A DNA stretch of 64,000 nt from an uncultured Stenotrophomonas sp. (GCF_945952405.1 NZ_CAMFIA010000022.1:1-64000), one strand, 5' to 3'. Numbered from the stretch's first letter, positions 48,500 to 57,469 are shown. The notes: a model not told the origin generated them from the sequence alone. A program made the numbers and translations.

Positions 48500-48726
48500 G
48501 TTTCCGGCCAACGGCGCAGCCCCTCGTGGCGGGCGACCTTTGAAGGCAAAAGCCTGGGGGTTGGCCGGGCGGTTCCGTGTGCGTCCGCCACGGAAAAGAA
48601 AAAGAAGATCAAAAGCGGAAGCGGATCGCTTCGCTGCGCTTGCTCGGAGCCGAGCATGGCTCGGCTCTACAGAACATCCGTCACCGGGAAACTGTCGGGG
48701 GTGGGGCTGCAAACCCTGCAATACAA
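48500..48726. repeat. Repeat-bearing gap sharing modules with 32304-32838
   Basis: No gene. It holds CCGGCCAACGGCGCAGCCCC, GGGTTGGCCGGG, CCACGGAAAAG and AAGAAGATCAAAAGC (48602 on), a SMAG palindrome (48648-48670) and AACTGTCGGGGGTGGGG. The same modules in the same order occur in the queF-amidohydrolase gap, where the position of this SMAG is taken by another SMAG. Confidence 0.7.
48648..48670 (-). repeat. SMAG-type REP palindrome
   Basis: AGCCGAGC / GCTCGGCT around ATG, followed by CTAC. Typical SMAG. Confidence 0.8.
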
Positions 48727-49614
48727 CTACGTCACCCAGCCTGCGATCACCAGCAGTGCGAGGATGGCCAGCCACAGCAGCAGCATCCGCCACACCAGGC
48801 TCATCGCGTCACGCAGGTCCGGCAACCGCTGCCACACCGGCAACAGTCCCGCCTCGGTGTAATCGTGCGCGTCTTCGCGCAGCTCGGCGTTGACGCTGGC
48901 CCGCGCCACCGCGCCGAGAAAACCGATGTTCGCCGCCAGGCGCTCGCCATGGGCCTGGCGCCAGGCCTTCCAGGCCGTATCGAAGTTGCCCACCAGCGCC
49001 ATCGAGAATGCCATCAGCTGGGCCACCGGCCACTCGATCCAGCCCAGCAGTCGCTGCGCCAGCGCCAGCGGCTCCACCGGCACGCGGGCACGCATCGGGC
49101 TTTCCGCCATCAGTGCCAGCAGCCGGTAACCCAGCGCACCGGCCGGGCCCAGCAGCAGGAACCAGAACAGCACCGCGAACCAGCGCCGCAGCGCGTTGAG
49201 CACGGTCGCTTCAACCAGCGACGGCACGTCCTCGCGCAGGCTGCCCCCGGCCGCCTGCAGGTTGCGTACCGCGGCCTGCCGTGTGGCCGCGTCGTCGGCA
49301 TCGATGATCGCCTCGATATCGCGGTCCAGATCCCGCGGCCCCCAGCACCAGGCCAATACCGCCACACCCAGCAGCAGCGACGGCAGGCCGAACAGCACCC
49401 CGCGCAGCAACCAGGCCAGCAATGCCATCAGCAGCACCGGCGGCAGCAGCGCCAGCGCCACGCCCGCAGGCCCCTGCCAGGCCTTGCCGCCCCGCGCATC
49501 CAGCCAGCCCAGCCAACGCCGGAAGCCGTCGAAACGGCGCAGCGAGGCGGCAGCGGCCGGGGCGACATGGCCCAGGGCCAGTGCCACCAGCACGGCGGCC
49601 AGAGTGGTGAACAT
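48727..49614 (-). CDS. ampE: AmpE-like / CobD-like membrane protein
   Basis: 295 aa. Four or more hydrophobic segments with a long cytoplasmic portion (PRDLDRDIEAIIDADD). The shape and the FTTLAAVLVALALGH-type start match the AmpE/regulatory signalling modulator family. In other bacteria AmpE is encoded with AmpD and is linked to beta-lactamase induction; no ampD is in this window next to it, so the role is inferred from family only. Confidence 0.72.
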   Translation of the reverse strand: MFTTLAAVLVALALGHVAPAAAASLRRFDGFRRWLGWLDARGGKAWQGPAGVALALLPPVLLMALLAWLLRGVLFGLPSLLLGVAVLAWCWGPRDLDRDIEAIIDADDAATRQAAVRNLQAAGGSLREDVPSLVEATVLNALRRWFAVLFWFLLLGPAGALGYRLLALMAESPMRARVPVEPLALAQRLLGWIEWPVAQLMAFSMALVGNFDTAWKAWRQAHGERLAANIGFLGAVARASVNAELREDAHDYTEAGLLPVWQRLPDLRDAMSLVWRMLLLWLAILALLVIAGWVT

Positions 49615-49748
49615 GGCAGGTCTCCCTACGAAACAGAACGCTCGGCGTCGCTACCTTACCTGTCGCAGCGGTGCTCTCAGCGGTGAACCGCACTGTAACC
49701 CGGGCCGTGTTCAGGTGGCGGCAATACAGGCGCTGCGGGCGACCCGGC

Positions 49749-50654
49749 TCAACCCTTCTGCTGCCGGTACCAGTGTTCGATCAGGCCGCGCGAGATCGAG
49801 ATCGGCGGCGACAGGCGGATGCCCTGGCCATCGTCCTCGGTATCGCGCGCCAGCGCGGCACCCACCTCTTCGGCGCTGAACCAGCGCGCATCTTCCAGCT
49901 CACCATCCACGCTCGGCAGGTCGTCGTGTGCCTGCGCACGGAAGCCGACCATCAGCGCGCCCGGGAACGGCCACGGCTGCGACCCGAGGTATTGGCAGGC
50001 GGTCACCCGCACCTTGCTTTCCTCATGGACCTCGCGCACCACGGTCTGCTCGAAGGTCTCGCCGGGTTCGACGAATCCGGCCAGCACCGAGTAGCGCCGC
50101 GGTGCCCAGTTCGACTGCCGGCCGAGCAGCAGCCGGCCCTGGTTCTCCACCGCCACGATCACCGCCGGATCCACCCGCGGATAGTGTTCGGTGGCGCATT
50201 GCGCGCAGCGGCCGACAAAGCCGCCACGGGCAAATGCCACGGCACCGCCACATACGCCGCAGAAGCGCGTGCGCGAATGCCAGTAGGACATGCCGCGGGC
50301 GTAGCTGAAGGCGGTGGCATCGGCCATTGGCCACAGCAGTGCGGCCTGGCGCAGGTCGAGGCGGCGTGGCGCGGTGACCGTCACGTTGGCGGCTTCGACC
50401 GAGAACCAGGCCTGCTCGCCACGCAGGCCGAGGAAGATCGCGGCACCGGGGCCACCGCCGATGTCGGCGCCGGTCAGCGCCAGCGGCTGGTCGTCATCGC
50501 CGGTGAAGGCGCTGCCGTCCTGGTCGAGCACGAGAATGCGCGCGCCCGGCCACAGGCGCGCCAATGCATCGGCATCCTCGCGCAGGGCATCGGCGCGCTC
50601 CAGCGGTTCGCCAACGAAGGCGAAACCGGAAAGCGGCGAAGGAGTATTGGGCAT
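49749..50654 (-). CDS. nudC: NudC: NADH pyrophosphatase / RNA deNADding enzyme
   Basis: 301 aa. A zinc ribbon (FCGVCGG then RCAQC, about residues 130-155) precedes the Nudix box GFVEPGETFEQTVVREVHEE (GX5EX7REUXEE) and the NADH-specific SQPWPFPGALM. It cleaves NADH and removes NAD caps from RNA. The start ATG (MPNTPSPL) is preferred because sequence further upstream is repeat DNA (tandem 26-base units). Confidence 0.93.
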   Translation of the reverse strand: MPNTPSPLSGFAFVGEPLERADALREDADALARLWPGARILVLDQDGSAFTGDDDQPLALTGADIGGGPGAAIFLGLRGEQAWFSVEAANVTVTAPRRLDLRQAALLWPMADATAFSYARGMSYWHSRTRFCGVCGGAVAFARGGFVGRCAQCATEHYPRVDPAVIVAVENQGRLLLGRQSNWAPRRYSVLAGFVEPGETFEQTVVREVHEESKVRVTACQYLGSQPWPFPGALMVGFRAQAHDDLPSVDGELEDARWFSAEEVGAALARDTEDDGQGIRLSPPISISRGLIEHWYRQQKG

Positions 50655-50722
50655 CCGGCAAGCGTGCCGCCAATCGCTGCGGGTGGCAAGGTCGGCGCTG
50701 TGCGCACTCTGCCGTTGTGGGC

Positions 50723-50826
50723 GTGCAGGTACAGCATCCACGCATGGCGTACAGGCACAGCATGCACGCATGGCGTGCAGGTACAGCATCCACGCATGGC
50801 GCGCAGGTACAGCATCCACGCATGGC
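50723..50826 (+). repeat. Four tandem copies of a 26-base REP half-site
   Basis: Units start at 50723, 50749, 50775 and 50801. Each contains GCATCCACGCATGGC or a close variant; unit 2 differs at three positions. The fourth unit runs directly into a complete SMAG (50814-50836). No spacers, so not a CRISPR. Confidence 0.85.
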
Positions 50827-50836
50827 GTGGATCTAC
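50814..50836 (-). repeat. SMAG-type REP palindrome
   Basis: ATCCACGC / GCGTGGAT around ATG, followed by CTAC. Its left arm is the repeated part of the neighbouring tandem units. Confidence 0.8.
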
Positions 50837-50839
50837 TGG

Positions 50840-50861
50840 GGTGCCAACCCTGGTTGGCACC
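50840..50861. terminator. Hairpin after erpA
   Basis: Perfect 10-base arms GGTGCCAACC / GGTTGGCACC with a two-base loop, 19 bases past the erpA stop. No U tract, so perhaps a second REP rather than a terminator. Confidence 0.5.
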
Positions 50862-50879
50862 TCCCGGCCACAAGGGCTT

Positions 50880-51272
50880 TTACATGCTGAAGCTGCTGCC
50901 GCAGCCGCAGGTGGTCTTCGCGTTCGGGTTGCGGATCACGAACTGCGCACCGGTCAGGCTTTCGGTGTAGTCCACCTCGGCGCCCATCAGGTACTGCAGG
51001 CTCAGCGGGTCGACCAGCAGGGTCACCCCGCTGGTCTGCACCGCCAGGTCATCCTCGGCACGGTTCTCGTCGAACTCGAACCCGTACTGGAAACCCGAAC
51101 AGCCACCCCCTTCGATGTACACGCGCAGGGCCAGGTCGGGGTTGCCCTCTTCCTGGATCAGGGATTTGACCTTGGCGGCCGCCGACTCGGTGAAGTTCAG
51201 CGGGCGCTCCAGCGACTGGTAATCGGGCGCGGCAACCGGGGTGGCGCCGGGCAGGGAGACTAGCGTGCTCAT
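50880..51272 (-). CDS. erpA: ErpA: iron-sulfur cluster insertion protein
   Basis: 130 aa A-type carrier. The three conserved cysteines are in [10 protein letters not shown] and CGCGSSF at the C-terminus. It delivers [Fe-S] clusters to apo-proteins. The start ATG (MSTLVSL) is one of the closest to family length. Last gene after the bactofilin gene, 31 bases away. Confidence 0.93.
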   Translation of the reverse strand: MSTLVSLPGATPVAAPDYQSLERPLNFTESAAAKVKSLIQEEGNPDLALRVYIEGGGCSGFQYGFEFDENRAEDDLAVQTSGVTLLVDPLSLQYLMGAEVDYTESLTGAQFVIRNPNAKTTCGCGSSFSM

Positions 51273-51303
51273 GCCGTCAGCATGGGGGTGCCGACGATGG
51301 CTT

Positions 51304-51768
51304 TCAAGCCATCGCCTCGGCCAGCTTGCGACGGGCGGCGGTGTCACCCTTGCCGGCGTTGGCGTCGTCGCCTTCCGGGGCCGGCAGCGCCGCGAGCGGG
51401 GCGCTGGCATGGATCAGGCGGCCGTTCAGCTGGGCGCCCGCATTCATCTCCACCACCTGGTAATGGACGTTGCCGTTGACCCGTGCGCTCGGGGTCAGCT
51501 CGACCTTCTCCGTGGCATGCACGTCGCCGTCCAGGCGGCCACTGATCACCACCACCTGGGCCCGGATCTCACCCTCGATCACGCCATGCTCGGCGACCGT
51601 CAGGGTCGCGCCGCTGGCGCCTTCGGCGGCGATCACCTTGCCGTGGATGCGGCCTTCCACATACAGGCCACCACTGAATTCCACATCGCCTCGGATCACC
51701 ACCTGGTTGCCGATCAGGGCATCCACCACCAGCTGGCCTTCACGGTTGGATTTGCTGCTTCCGAACAT
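51304..51768 (-). CDS. Bactofilin
   Basis: 154 aa. A central right-handed beta-helix-like repeat ([38 protein letters not shown]) is flanked by short disordered ends. Bactofilins self-assemble into cytoplasmic filaments that scaffold cell-wall enzymes. It starts four bases after the coiled-coil membrane gene, so the two are translationally linked. Confidence 0.9.
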   Translation of the reverse strand: MFGSSKSNREGQLVVDALIGNQVVIRGDVEFSGGLYVEGRIHGKVIAAEGASGATLTVAEHGVIEGEIRAQVVVISGRLDGDVHATEKVELTPSARVNGNVHYQVVEMNAGAQLNGRLIHASAPLAALPAPEGDDANAGKGDTAARRKLAEAMA

Positions 51769-51772
51769 CTGC

Positions 51773-52516
51773 CTACTCCCCTTTGCTGGCCGGTGCACCG
51801 GCCTGTTTCCAGTCGAATACCTGGGTGGTACCCCCCGTACCACTCCCCAATGTCACCCGCACGCGTTGCGGGGTGAAGTCAGCCGGCAGCATCACGCTGC
51901 CGGTGATCTGCTGGAAGTACCGGAACGAGTAGTCCTGCCCCGGTACCTTGCTGCGCTGGTGCAGATCATCCCAGCTGATCGTGGCCAGCTTGCCGTTCTT
52001 CACGCCTTCCACGGTGAAGCGCATCTGCCCCTGGCTGATGGCACCGCGATTGAGGTTCTGGGTCAGCACGGCGGTGTACTGCCAGGTGCCGGCCGCTTCC
52101 GGGCTGAACTCGATCGAGTGGGTGTTCAGGCCCTTGCGCTGGCTGGTCGACCCGACCAGGCGTTCATAGAAGGCGACGTCGGCCCGCAGACCGGCGATTT
52201 CCTCATCGCGCTCGGCCAGCGAGGACTGCACCTCGGTATTGGCGGCACGGCTGATGCGGTCGGAGGCTTCCAGCGTGGCCTGCTTCTGGCGCAGCTCGGT
52301 CAGCTGCGCCTGCAGCGTCTCTGCACGCTTCTCGGCGGCCTGCAGGCGCTGGCCCTGGGCATCGCGCGGCGTGGCCATCCAGCAGCCACCGAGCACCGCC
52401 AGCACCAGGCTGAGCAGCCAGATGCCGCCGATCACCAGCAGGCGGCGACGGTCGGCCGGCGGTTGCGGCGCGCCGGGCAGGCGCACCTGCACGCGCATGG
52501 GAGGACGGTTGTTCAT
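51773..52516 (-). CDS. DUF6776-like membrane coiled-coil protein
   Basis: 247 aa. A basic N-terminus and a single transmembrane helix (about 28-48) are followed by a coiled coil (about 55-115, rich in Gln/Glu/Leu) and a C-terminal periplasmic domain (TFTVEGVKNGKLA-like strands). It is encoded four bases before a bactofilin gene. Inference: it anchors the bactofilin filament to the envelope. The start ATG is the second of two (MPRNPP, MNNRPP); it leaves a shorter basic tail. Confidence 0.72.
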   Translation of the reverse strand: MNNRPPMRVQVRLPGAPQPPADRRRLLVIGGIWLLSLVLAVLGGCWMATPRDAQGQRLQAAEKRAETLQAQLTELRQKQATLEASDRISRAANTEVQSSLAERDEEIAGLRADVAFYERLVGSTSQRKGLNTHSIEFSPEAAGTWQYTAVLTQNLNRGAISQGQMRFTVEGVKNGKLATISWDDLHQRSKVPGQDYSFRYFQQITGSVMLPADFTPQRVRVTLGSGTGGTTQVFDWKQAGAPASKGE

Positions 52517-52695
52517 GGGTGGATTCCGGGGCATCGCGAGGGCGACACCGGTACGGCCCCTGTGGCAAACGACGGGCTAGTGTATGACAGGACGGGTGGG
52601 TTTCCTGCGCAGCGGCCGGCGCCGGTCTGTGGCGTTCAGCCACGCCATCGCCGATAGTGTGGCCCCCTGCACAGTTCCGTCGCCGGAGCACCGCC

Positions 52696-53310
52696 ATGAC
52701 CGAAGCCCACCTGTTCGTGATCGGCATCCTGCTGGCCTGGCTGGCCGGCATCCGTGTCTACCTCACCGTGTTCGGCGTCGGCCTGGCCGGCCTGCTCGGC
52801 TGGGTCGACCTGCCGCCTGCCCTGCAGGCCACCGAATCGTGGTGGGTGCTGGGCACTTCGGCGGCGCTGGCGGTGACCGAATTCTTCGCCGACAAGATTC
52901 CCGGCGTGGACTCGGTCTGGGACCTGGTACAGACCCTGGCACGCGTCCCTGCCGGCGCCTTCCTGGCCGCGGCCACGCTGTCGCCGGATGGCCAGCTGGG
53001 AACCGGAGCGCTCGCTGCCGGCGCCGGTGTCGCGCTGGCCAGTCATGGCCTGAAGGCCGGCACCCGTGCCCTGCTCAACACCTCGCCGGAACCCGCGAGC
53101 AACTGGGTGGCCTCCGCCGCCGAAGACACCGTGGTGATCGGCGGGCTGGCGCTGGCACTGGCGCACCCGTGGATCGCGCTGGTGGTGGTGCTGGCCTGCA
53201 GCCTGGCCGGCGCGCTGCTGGTGTGGCTGGTCTGGCGCACCTTGTGGAAGAGCGTGCGCTGGCTGGCGCGCACCGCATCGGCGCCGCCGCGGCAGCCCGG
53301 CACCGGTTGA
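52696..53310 (+). CDS. DUF4126 membrane protein
   Basis: 204 aa. About five hydrophobic segments with the DUF4126 features GIRVYLTVFGVGLAG and WWVLGTSAALAVTEFFADKIP. Function unknown. The ATG (MTEAHLF) is chosen over the longer basic frame upstream. It diverges from the bactofilin operon. Confidence 0.85.
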   Translation: MTEAHLFVIGILLAWLAGIRVYLTVFGVGLAGLLGWVDLPPALQATESWWVLGTSAALAVTEFFADKIPGVDSVWDLVQTLARVPAGAFLAAATLSPDGQLGTGALAAGAGVALASHGLKAGTRALLNTSPEPASNWVASAAEDTVVIGGLALALAHPWIALVVVLACSLAGALLVWLVWRTLWKSVRWLARTASAPPRQPGTG

Positions 53311-53354
53311 TCACCGGGCTTGCCGCATAATGGAGGCGAACACCAGGAGCACCG

Positions 53355-55241
53355 ATGGCCGCAAACGAATCCCCCGCGGGCGCCCGCCCGGGACGCGCTG
53401 AAACCCCTCCGGCCGATCATTGGCAACGCTGGACCGCTGAGCGGGCCAGCACCGGCACGGCGGCTCCGCTCGCGGCCACGCCGCTGGCCGCGGTCGACAC
53501 TGCGGCCGTCACCGGCAGTGCGCCGCCCCCGCTTCCTGGCCCGCTGGCGCAGGCCGAAGCCGGCAACAACGATCACGCACCGTCACCCTCCGATTCGCCC
53601 TATCGTGTGCTGATCGTCGAGGACGACCGCGCCCAGGCCCTGTTCGCGCAGAGCGTGCTGCATGGCGCCGGCATGCAGGCGATCGTGCACAGCGATGCCG
53701 ACGGCGCGATGCAGGCGATCAAGCAGCATCGCCCCGACCTGATCCTGATGGACCTGCACCTGCCCGGCCTGGACGGCATGCGCCTGACCGCGCTGATCCG
53801 CCAGCAGCCCGGCCTGCAACTGCTGCCGATCGTGTTCCTCAGTGGCGATCCGGACCCGGAGCGCCAGTTCGAAGTGCTCGACAGTGGCGCCGACGATTAC
53901 CTGAGCAAGCCGATCCGCCCACGCCACCTGATCGCGGCGGTCGCCAACCGCATCCGCCGCGCGCGTGCGCAGGCCGCGACCCTGCCCGGTGCATCCGGCA
54001 CCCCGGCCACCAGCAACCCGGAAACCGGCTTGCCGACCCGGCACCATGTGCTGCAGCAGCTCAACGCCGCGCTGGCCCATCGCGACCAGGGCGGCGTGCT
54101 GTTCGTGGAGATCTCCAGTGCGCTGGGCCTGCGCGAGCGCTTCGGCTATGCCGCCTTCGAGCGCCTGATGGTGCAGGCCGGGCAGCGCCTGGCCGAAGCC
54201 GGCCATCCGCACCTGCTGGCACGCCTGAACGACAACAGCTTCCTGCTGCTGGCGCGCAATATTGATGAGGACAGCCTGGAAGGCATCGCTGCCGCGTTGC
54301 GCGAGCAGCTGTCAGCCCGCGCCTTCGTGATCCGCGACGACGAGTCCGTGCACCTGCGTGGCGTGGTCGGCTATGCGCCGCTGTCGTCGGGCTTCGAAGA
54401 TGCCAGCAGTGCGCTGGAAGCCGTCGAGCGCACCACCCTGCAGGCGCGCCTGCTGAGTGCCGGCGTGGCCGGCCACGTTCACCGTGACGTGATCAGCGAA
54501 CAGGAACACCTGGCATTGCTGGAAGGCCAGCTCGAACTGGCCTACCAGCCGATCGTCGCCGTTGCCGGCGGTGACACCGCGCAGTACCAGCTGCTGCTTC
54601 GCCTGCGCCAGGCCGACGGCACCGTGCTGGCGGCCGGACAGGTGATTCCGGCCGCGGAAGCCGCCGGGCGCATCGCCGACCTCGACCAGCAGGTGATGGA
54701 CCACGCGCTGGGCCTGCTGGACCTGTACCGGCACGCTACGCAGCCGCTGAACCTGTTCGTCTCGCAGTCGCTGCGCACCCTGCAGCGCGATGCCTTCGCC
54801 GACTGGCTGCTGGAGTCGCTGCAGCAACGTGACCTGCCCGGCAGCGCGCTGGTGATCGATGTGCGCCTGCCCGACGCGCTGATCCACACCGTGCCCCTGC
54901 TGCAGTTCTGCCAGCGCATGGCCAGTGCCGGCGTACGCTTCTGCCTGAGCCAGTTCGAGCCGGGGGGCGAAGCCGATGCGCTGCTGACCCACCTGCCGCT
55001 GTCGTTCGTGCGCATGGCTGCGCGCTTCTCCAGCAGCCACTCCAACCCGGCCACGCGCGAGGAACTGCGGCGGGCGATCGAGCGCGCGCACGCGGCCGGG
55101 CAACAGATCATCGGCCAGCAGATCGAGGATCCGCAGGCCGCCGCCGCGATGTGGATCGGCGGTGTCGACTACATCCAGGGCAACATGGTGCAGTCGGCAG
55201 GCAGCGACCTGAACTTCGACTTCCACAACGCGGTGCTCTGA
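53355..55241 (+). CDS. Receiver-GGDEF-EAL protein with both catalytic sites lost
   Basis: 628 aa. A disordered N-terminus (1-75) is followed by a receiver domain (about 77-195) with phospho-Asp in LILMDLHLPG and Lys in YLSKPI. The GGDEF-like domain (about 220-370) has ARLNDNSFLLL where RxGGDEF belongs. In the EAL-like domain (about 375-620) the EAL position reads QLLLRLR, and the ending SQFEPGGE lacks the metal-site DDFG. It cannot make or cut c-di-GMP but could still bind it, like FimX-type receptors (established for FimX; inference here). SD CAGGAG; its stop precedes the kinase start by one base. Confidence 0.88.
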   Translation: MAANESPAGARPGRAETPPADHWQRWTAERASTGTAAPLAATPLAAVDTAAVTGSAPPPLPGPLAQAEAGNNDHAPSPSDSPYRVLIVEDDRAQALFAQSVLHGAGMQAIVHSDADGAMQAIKQHRPDLILMDLHLPGLDGMRLTALIRQQPGLQLLPIVFLSGDPDPERQFEVLDSGADDYLSKPIRPRHLIAAVANRIRRARAQAATLPGASGTPATSNPETGLPTRHHVLQQLNAALAHRDQGGVLFVEISSALGLRERFGYAAFERLMVQAGQRLAEAGHPHLLARLNDNSFLLLARNIDEDSLEGIAAALREQLSARAFVIRDDESVHLRGVVGYAPLSSGFEDASSALEAVERTTLQARLLSAGVAGHVHRDVISEQEHLALLEGQLELAYQPIVAVAGGDTAQYQLLLRLRQADGTVLAAGQVIPAAEAAGRIADLDQQVMDHALGLLDLYRHATQPLNLFVSQSLRTLQRDAFADWLLESLQQRDLPGSALVIDVRLPDALIHTVPLLQFCQRMASAGVRFCLSQFEPGGEADALLTHLPLSFVRMAARFSSSHSNPATREELRRAIERAHAAGQQIIGQQIEDPQAAAAMWIGGVDYIQGNMVQSAGSDLNFDFHNAVL

Positions 55242-55242
55242 C

Positions 55243-57468
55243 GTGCCGTTGTGGCTGCCGCTGGCTGCCCTTGCCGCGGCCGCCGTCGCCCTGCTGCTGT
55301 TGGGGCTGCGCCTGCGCGCGCGCAATCGTGCGCTGGCCGTGCTGCAGCGCGAACGCAGTACGCTGGCCAGCGAGCGCGACCAGCTGCGCCGCACCACCGA
55401 ACGCCAGGGGCAGCTGGAACAGCAGCTGCTGCAGGCCAAGCAGGCCGCGGAAGCGGCGGTACTGGCCAAGGGCGAGTTCCTGGCCACGATGAGCCATGAG
55501 ATCCGCACCCCGCTCAACGGCATCCTGCCGATGCTGGAGCTGATCGCACGTGGCCCACTGGGCGAGGACCAGCGGCAGATGCTGGCCACCGCCTCGGCCA
55601 GCTCCCAGCAGCTGCTGCGCATCGTCGATGACATCCTCGACTATTCACGGCTGGAAGCGCAGGCACTGGAGCTGGAGATCACCAGCTTCAACCTGCGCGA
55701 CCTGCTCGATGGTGTGGTGCAGCTGTTGCAGCGCGCCGCCGATTCCAAGGGCCTGTCGCTGGGCCTGCAGCTGGATCCTTCGGTGCGCCTGCCGGTGCGT
55801 GGCGACCCGGTGCGCCTGCGCCAGGTGCTGAGCAACCTGCTGGCCAACGCGATCAAGTTCACCGCGCGTGGCCAGGTACAGCTGCGCGTGCAGCGGCTGG
55901 GCGAAGGTGCCGCGCAGCACCAGCTGCGCTTCGAGATCATCGACACCGGCATCGGCATCGACGGGACGCTGCAGGCACGCCTGTTCCAGTCCTTCAGCCA
56001 GGCCGATGCCTCCACCACCCGGATCTACGGCGGTACCGGGCTGGGCCTGGCCATCTGCAAGCGCATCATCGACCTGATGCACGGGCGCATCGGCGTGCAG
56101 TCCACGCCCGGCCAGGGCGCGACGTTCTGGTTCGAGATTCCGTTGTTGAAGGTGCCGGGTGACCTGCCGGCGATCGCGCGCGCTGCGGCCCCGCTGCTGC
56201 TGTTCAGCAGCGATGCGCTGCTGCAGGCGCGGGTCGAGCGCATCGCGGGCCATCATGCGCTGCAGGTGCAGGTACTGGCGCAACCCGAGGCAGTGGTCGA
56301 GCGCCTGCGCGCGGTGCCGCGACCGGGACAACCGGCGCCGGCCTGGCTGCTGGTCGATGCACGCGCGCGCCGCGGCGCCGAGGCCACGTTGCAGCAGGCC
56401 CTGGCCGAACGCGGCATGGACGACGCGCTGCAGGTACTGTGGCTGCAGGACGATCCGCTTCCGGCGCGGCCGCGCCAGCACCGGCTGCCTGCGCACGTCG
56501 AGGACGCAGCACTGCATGCACTGCTGGCTGCGCCGGTCGCGCAGGCGCGTCCGTCCGCGCTGCTGGCCCACGCCGACCAGGGGCAAGCCGCGCCCGCCTT
56601 GCCGCCATTGCACCTGCGCGTGCTGCTGGTGGAGGACAACACGGTCAACCGGATGGTGGCCGAGCAGCTGTTGCGCGTGTTCGAGTGCGAGGTCCGCAAT
56701 GCCGCCGATGGCGAGCAGGCCCTGCTCGCCCTGCGCGAGGGCGGCGTGGATGTGGTGCTGATGGACTGCCAGATGCCCGTGCTGGACGGTTATGCCGCCA
56801 CCCGCCACTGGCGCGCGGAAGAAATCGAGCGTGGGTGCACGCGGCTGCCGATCATCGCGATGACCGCCAATGCCATGGCCGGTGACCGCGAACGCTGCCT
56901 GCAGGCCGGCATGGACGACTACCTGTCCAAGCCAATCACCCGCACCACCCTGCACGCCCTGCTGCAGCGCTGGGCGGGCGGTAAAGCCGCATCATCTGCA
57001 CGGCCTTCTGCAGAGCCGAGCCATGCTCGGCTGGCGGCCGACAGCAGTCGCGCTGCATCAGCCGAGCAGGGCTCGGCTCTGCAGCAGACGAAAGGCCAAG
57101 CGGTGACGCAACCGGTGCTCGATCGCGAGGTACTGGACGAACTGCGCGCGGTGATCGGCGATACCGCCATCCAGATCATCTCGGTGTTCCTGGAAGATGC
57201 TCCAGCCCTGGTGCAGCAGCTGCAGCAGGCCGCCCAGGGCGGCGACGAAGCGCGCCTGCAGGCCGTCGCGCACAGCCTGAAGTCATCAAGTGCGAACGTC
57301 GGCGCACTGTCGCTGTCGGCAGTCGCGCAGCGGATCGAACACGAAGCCCGCAGTGGCAGCCTGCAGCGCCCCGCAGTGGCGGTGGCGCTGCTGGTTGCGG
57401 AATTCGCCCGCGCGCGCGTGGCGCTGACGGGCTACCTGGCGCAGCATCGTGCCGGCCAGGCCGGCTGA
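55243..57468 (+). CDS. Hybrid histidine kinase with pseudo-receiver, receiver and HPt
   Basis: 741 aa from GTG, one base after the preceding stop. One N-terminal helix (about 5-22), a coiled coil, HisKA with His85 in SHEIRTPLN, HATPase (NAIKFT, DTGIGI, GGTGLGL), a degenerate receiver-like region (about 305-420), a receiver (about 465-575, phospho-Asp near 507 in LMDCQMPVLDG), and an HPt with His677 in AHSLKSSSANVG. The linker between receiver and HPt (about 590-613) is made of a REP pair read in frame. The adjacent degenerate GGDEF-EAL protein is the natural phosphorylation target (inference). Confidence 0.92.
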   Translation: MPLWLPLAALAAAAVALLLLGLRLRARNRALAVLQRERSTLASERDQLRRTTERQGQLEQQLLQAKQAAEAAVLAKGEFLATMSHEIRTPLNGILPMLELIARGPLGEDQRQMLATASASSQQLLRIVDDILDYSRLEAQALELEITSFNLRDLLDGVVQLLQRAADSKGLSLGLQLDPSVRLPVRGDPVRLRQVLSNLLANAIKFTARGQVQLRVQRLGEGAAQHQLRFEIIDTGIGIDGTLQARLFQSFSQADASTTRIYGGTGLGLAICKRIIDLMHGRIGVQSTPGQGATFWFEIPLLKVPGDLPAIARAAAPLLLFSSDALLQARVERIAGHHALQVQVLAQPEAVVERLRAVPRPGQPAPAWLLVDARARRGAEATLQQALAERGMDDALQVLWLQDDPLPARPRQHRLPAHVEDAALHALLAAPVAQARPSALLAHADQGQAAPALPPLHLRVLLVEDNTVNRMVAEQLLRVFECEVRNAADGEQALLALREGGVDVVLMDCQMPVLDGYAATRHWRAEEIERGCTRLPIIAMTANAMAGDRERCLQAGMDDYLSKPITRTTLHALLQRWAGGKAASSARPSAEPSHARLAADSSRAASAEQGSALQQTKGQAVTQPVLDREVLDELRAVIGDTAIQIISVFLEDAPALVQQLQQAAQGGDEARLQAVAHSLKSSSANVGALSLSAVAQRIEHEARSGSLQRPAVAVALLVAEFARARVALTGYLAQHRAGQAG
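57010..57082 (+). repeat. SMAG pair inside a kinase gene
   Basis: AGCCGAGC-CAT-GCTCGGCT (57014-57032) with header GCAG, and AGCCGAGC-AGG-GCTCGGCT (57060-57078) with CTGC after it. The two are head-to-head within the coding region, without a stop or frameshift. Confidence 0.82.
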
Positions 57469-57469
57469 G

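Noticed and set aside
50723..50826. CRISPR-like tandem array
   Set aside because: Repeats are directly adjacent with no spacers and match a REP arm.
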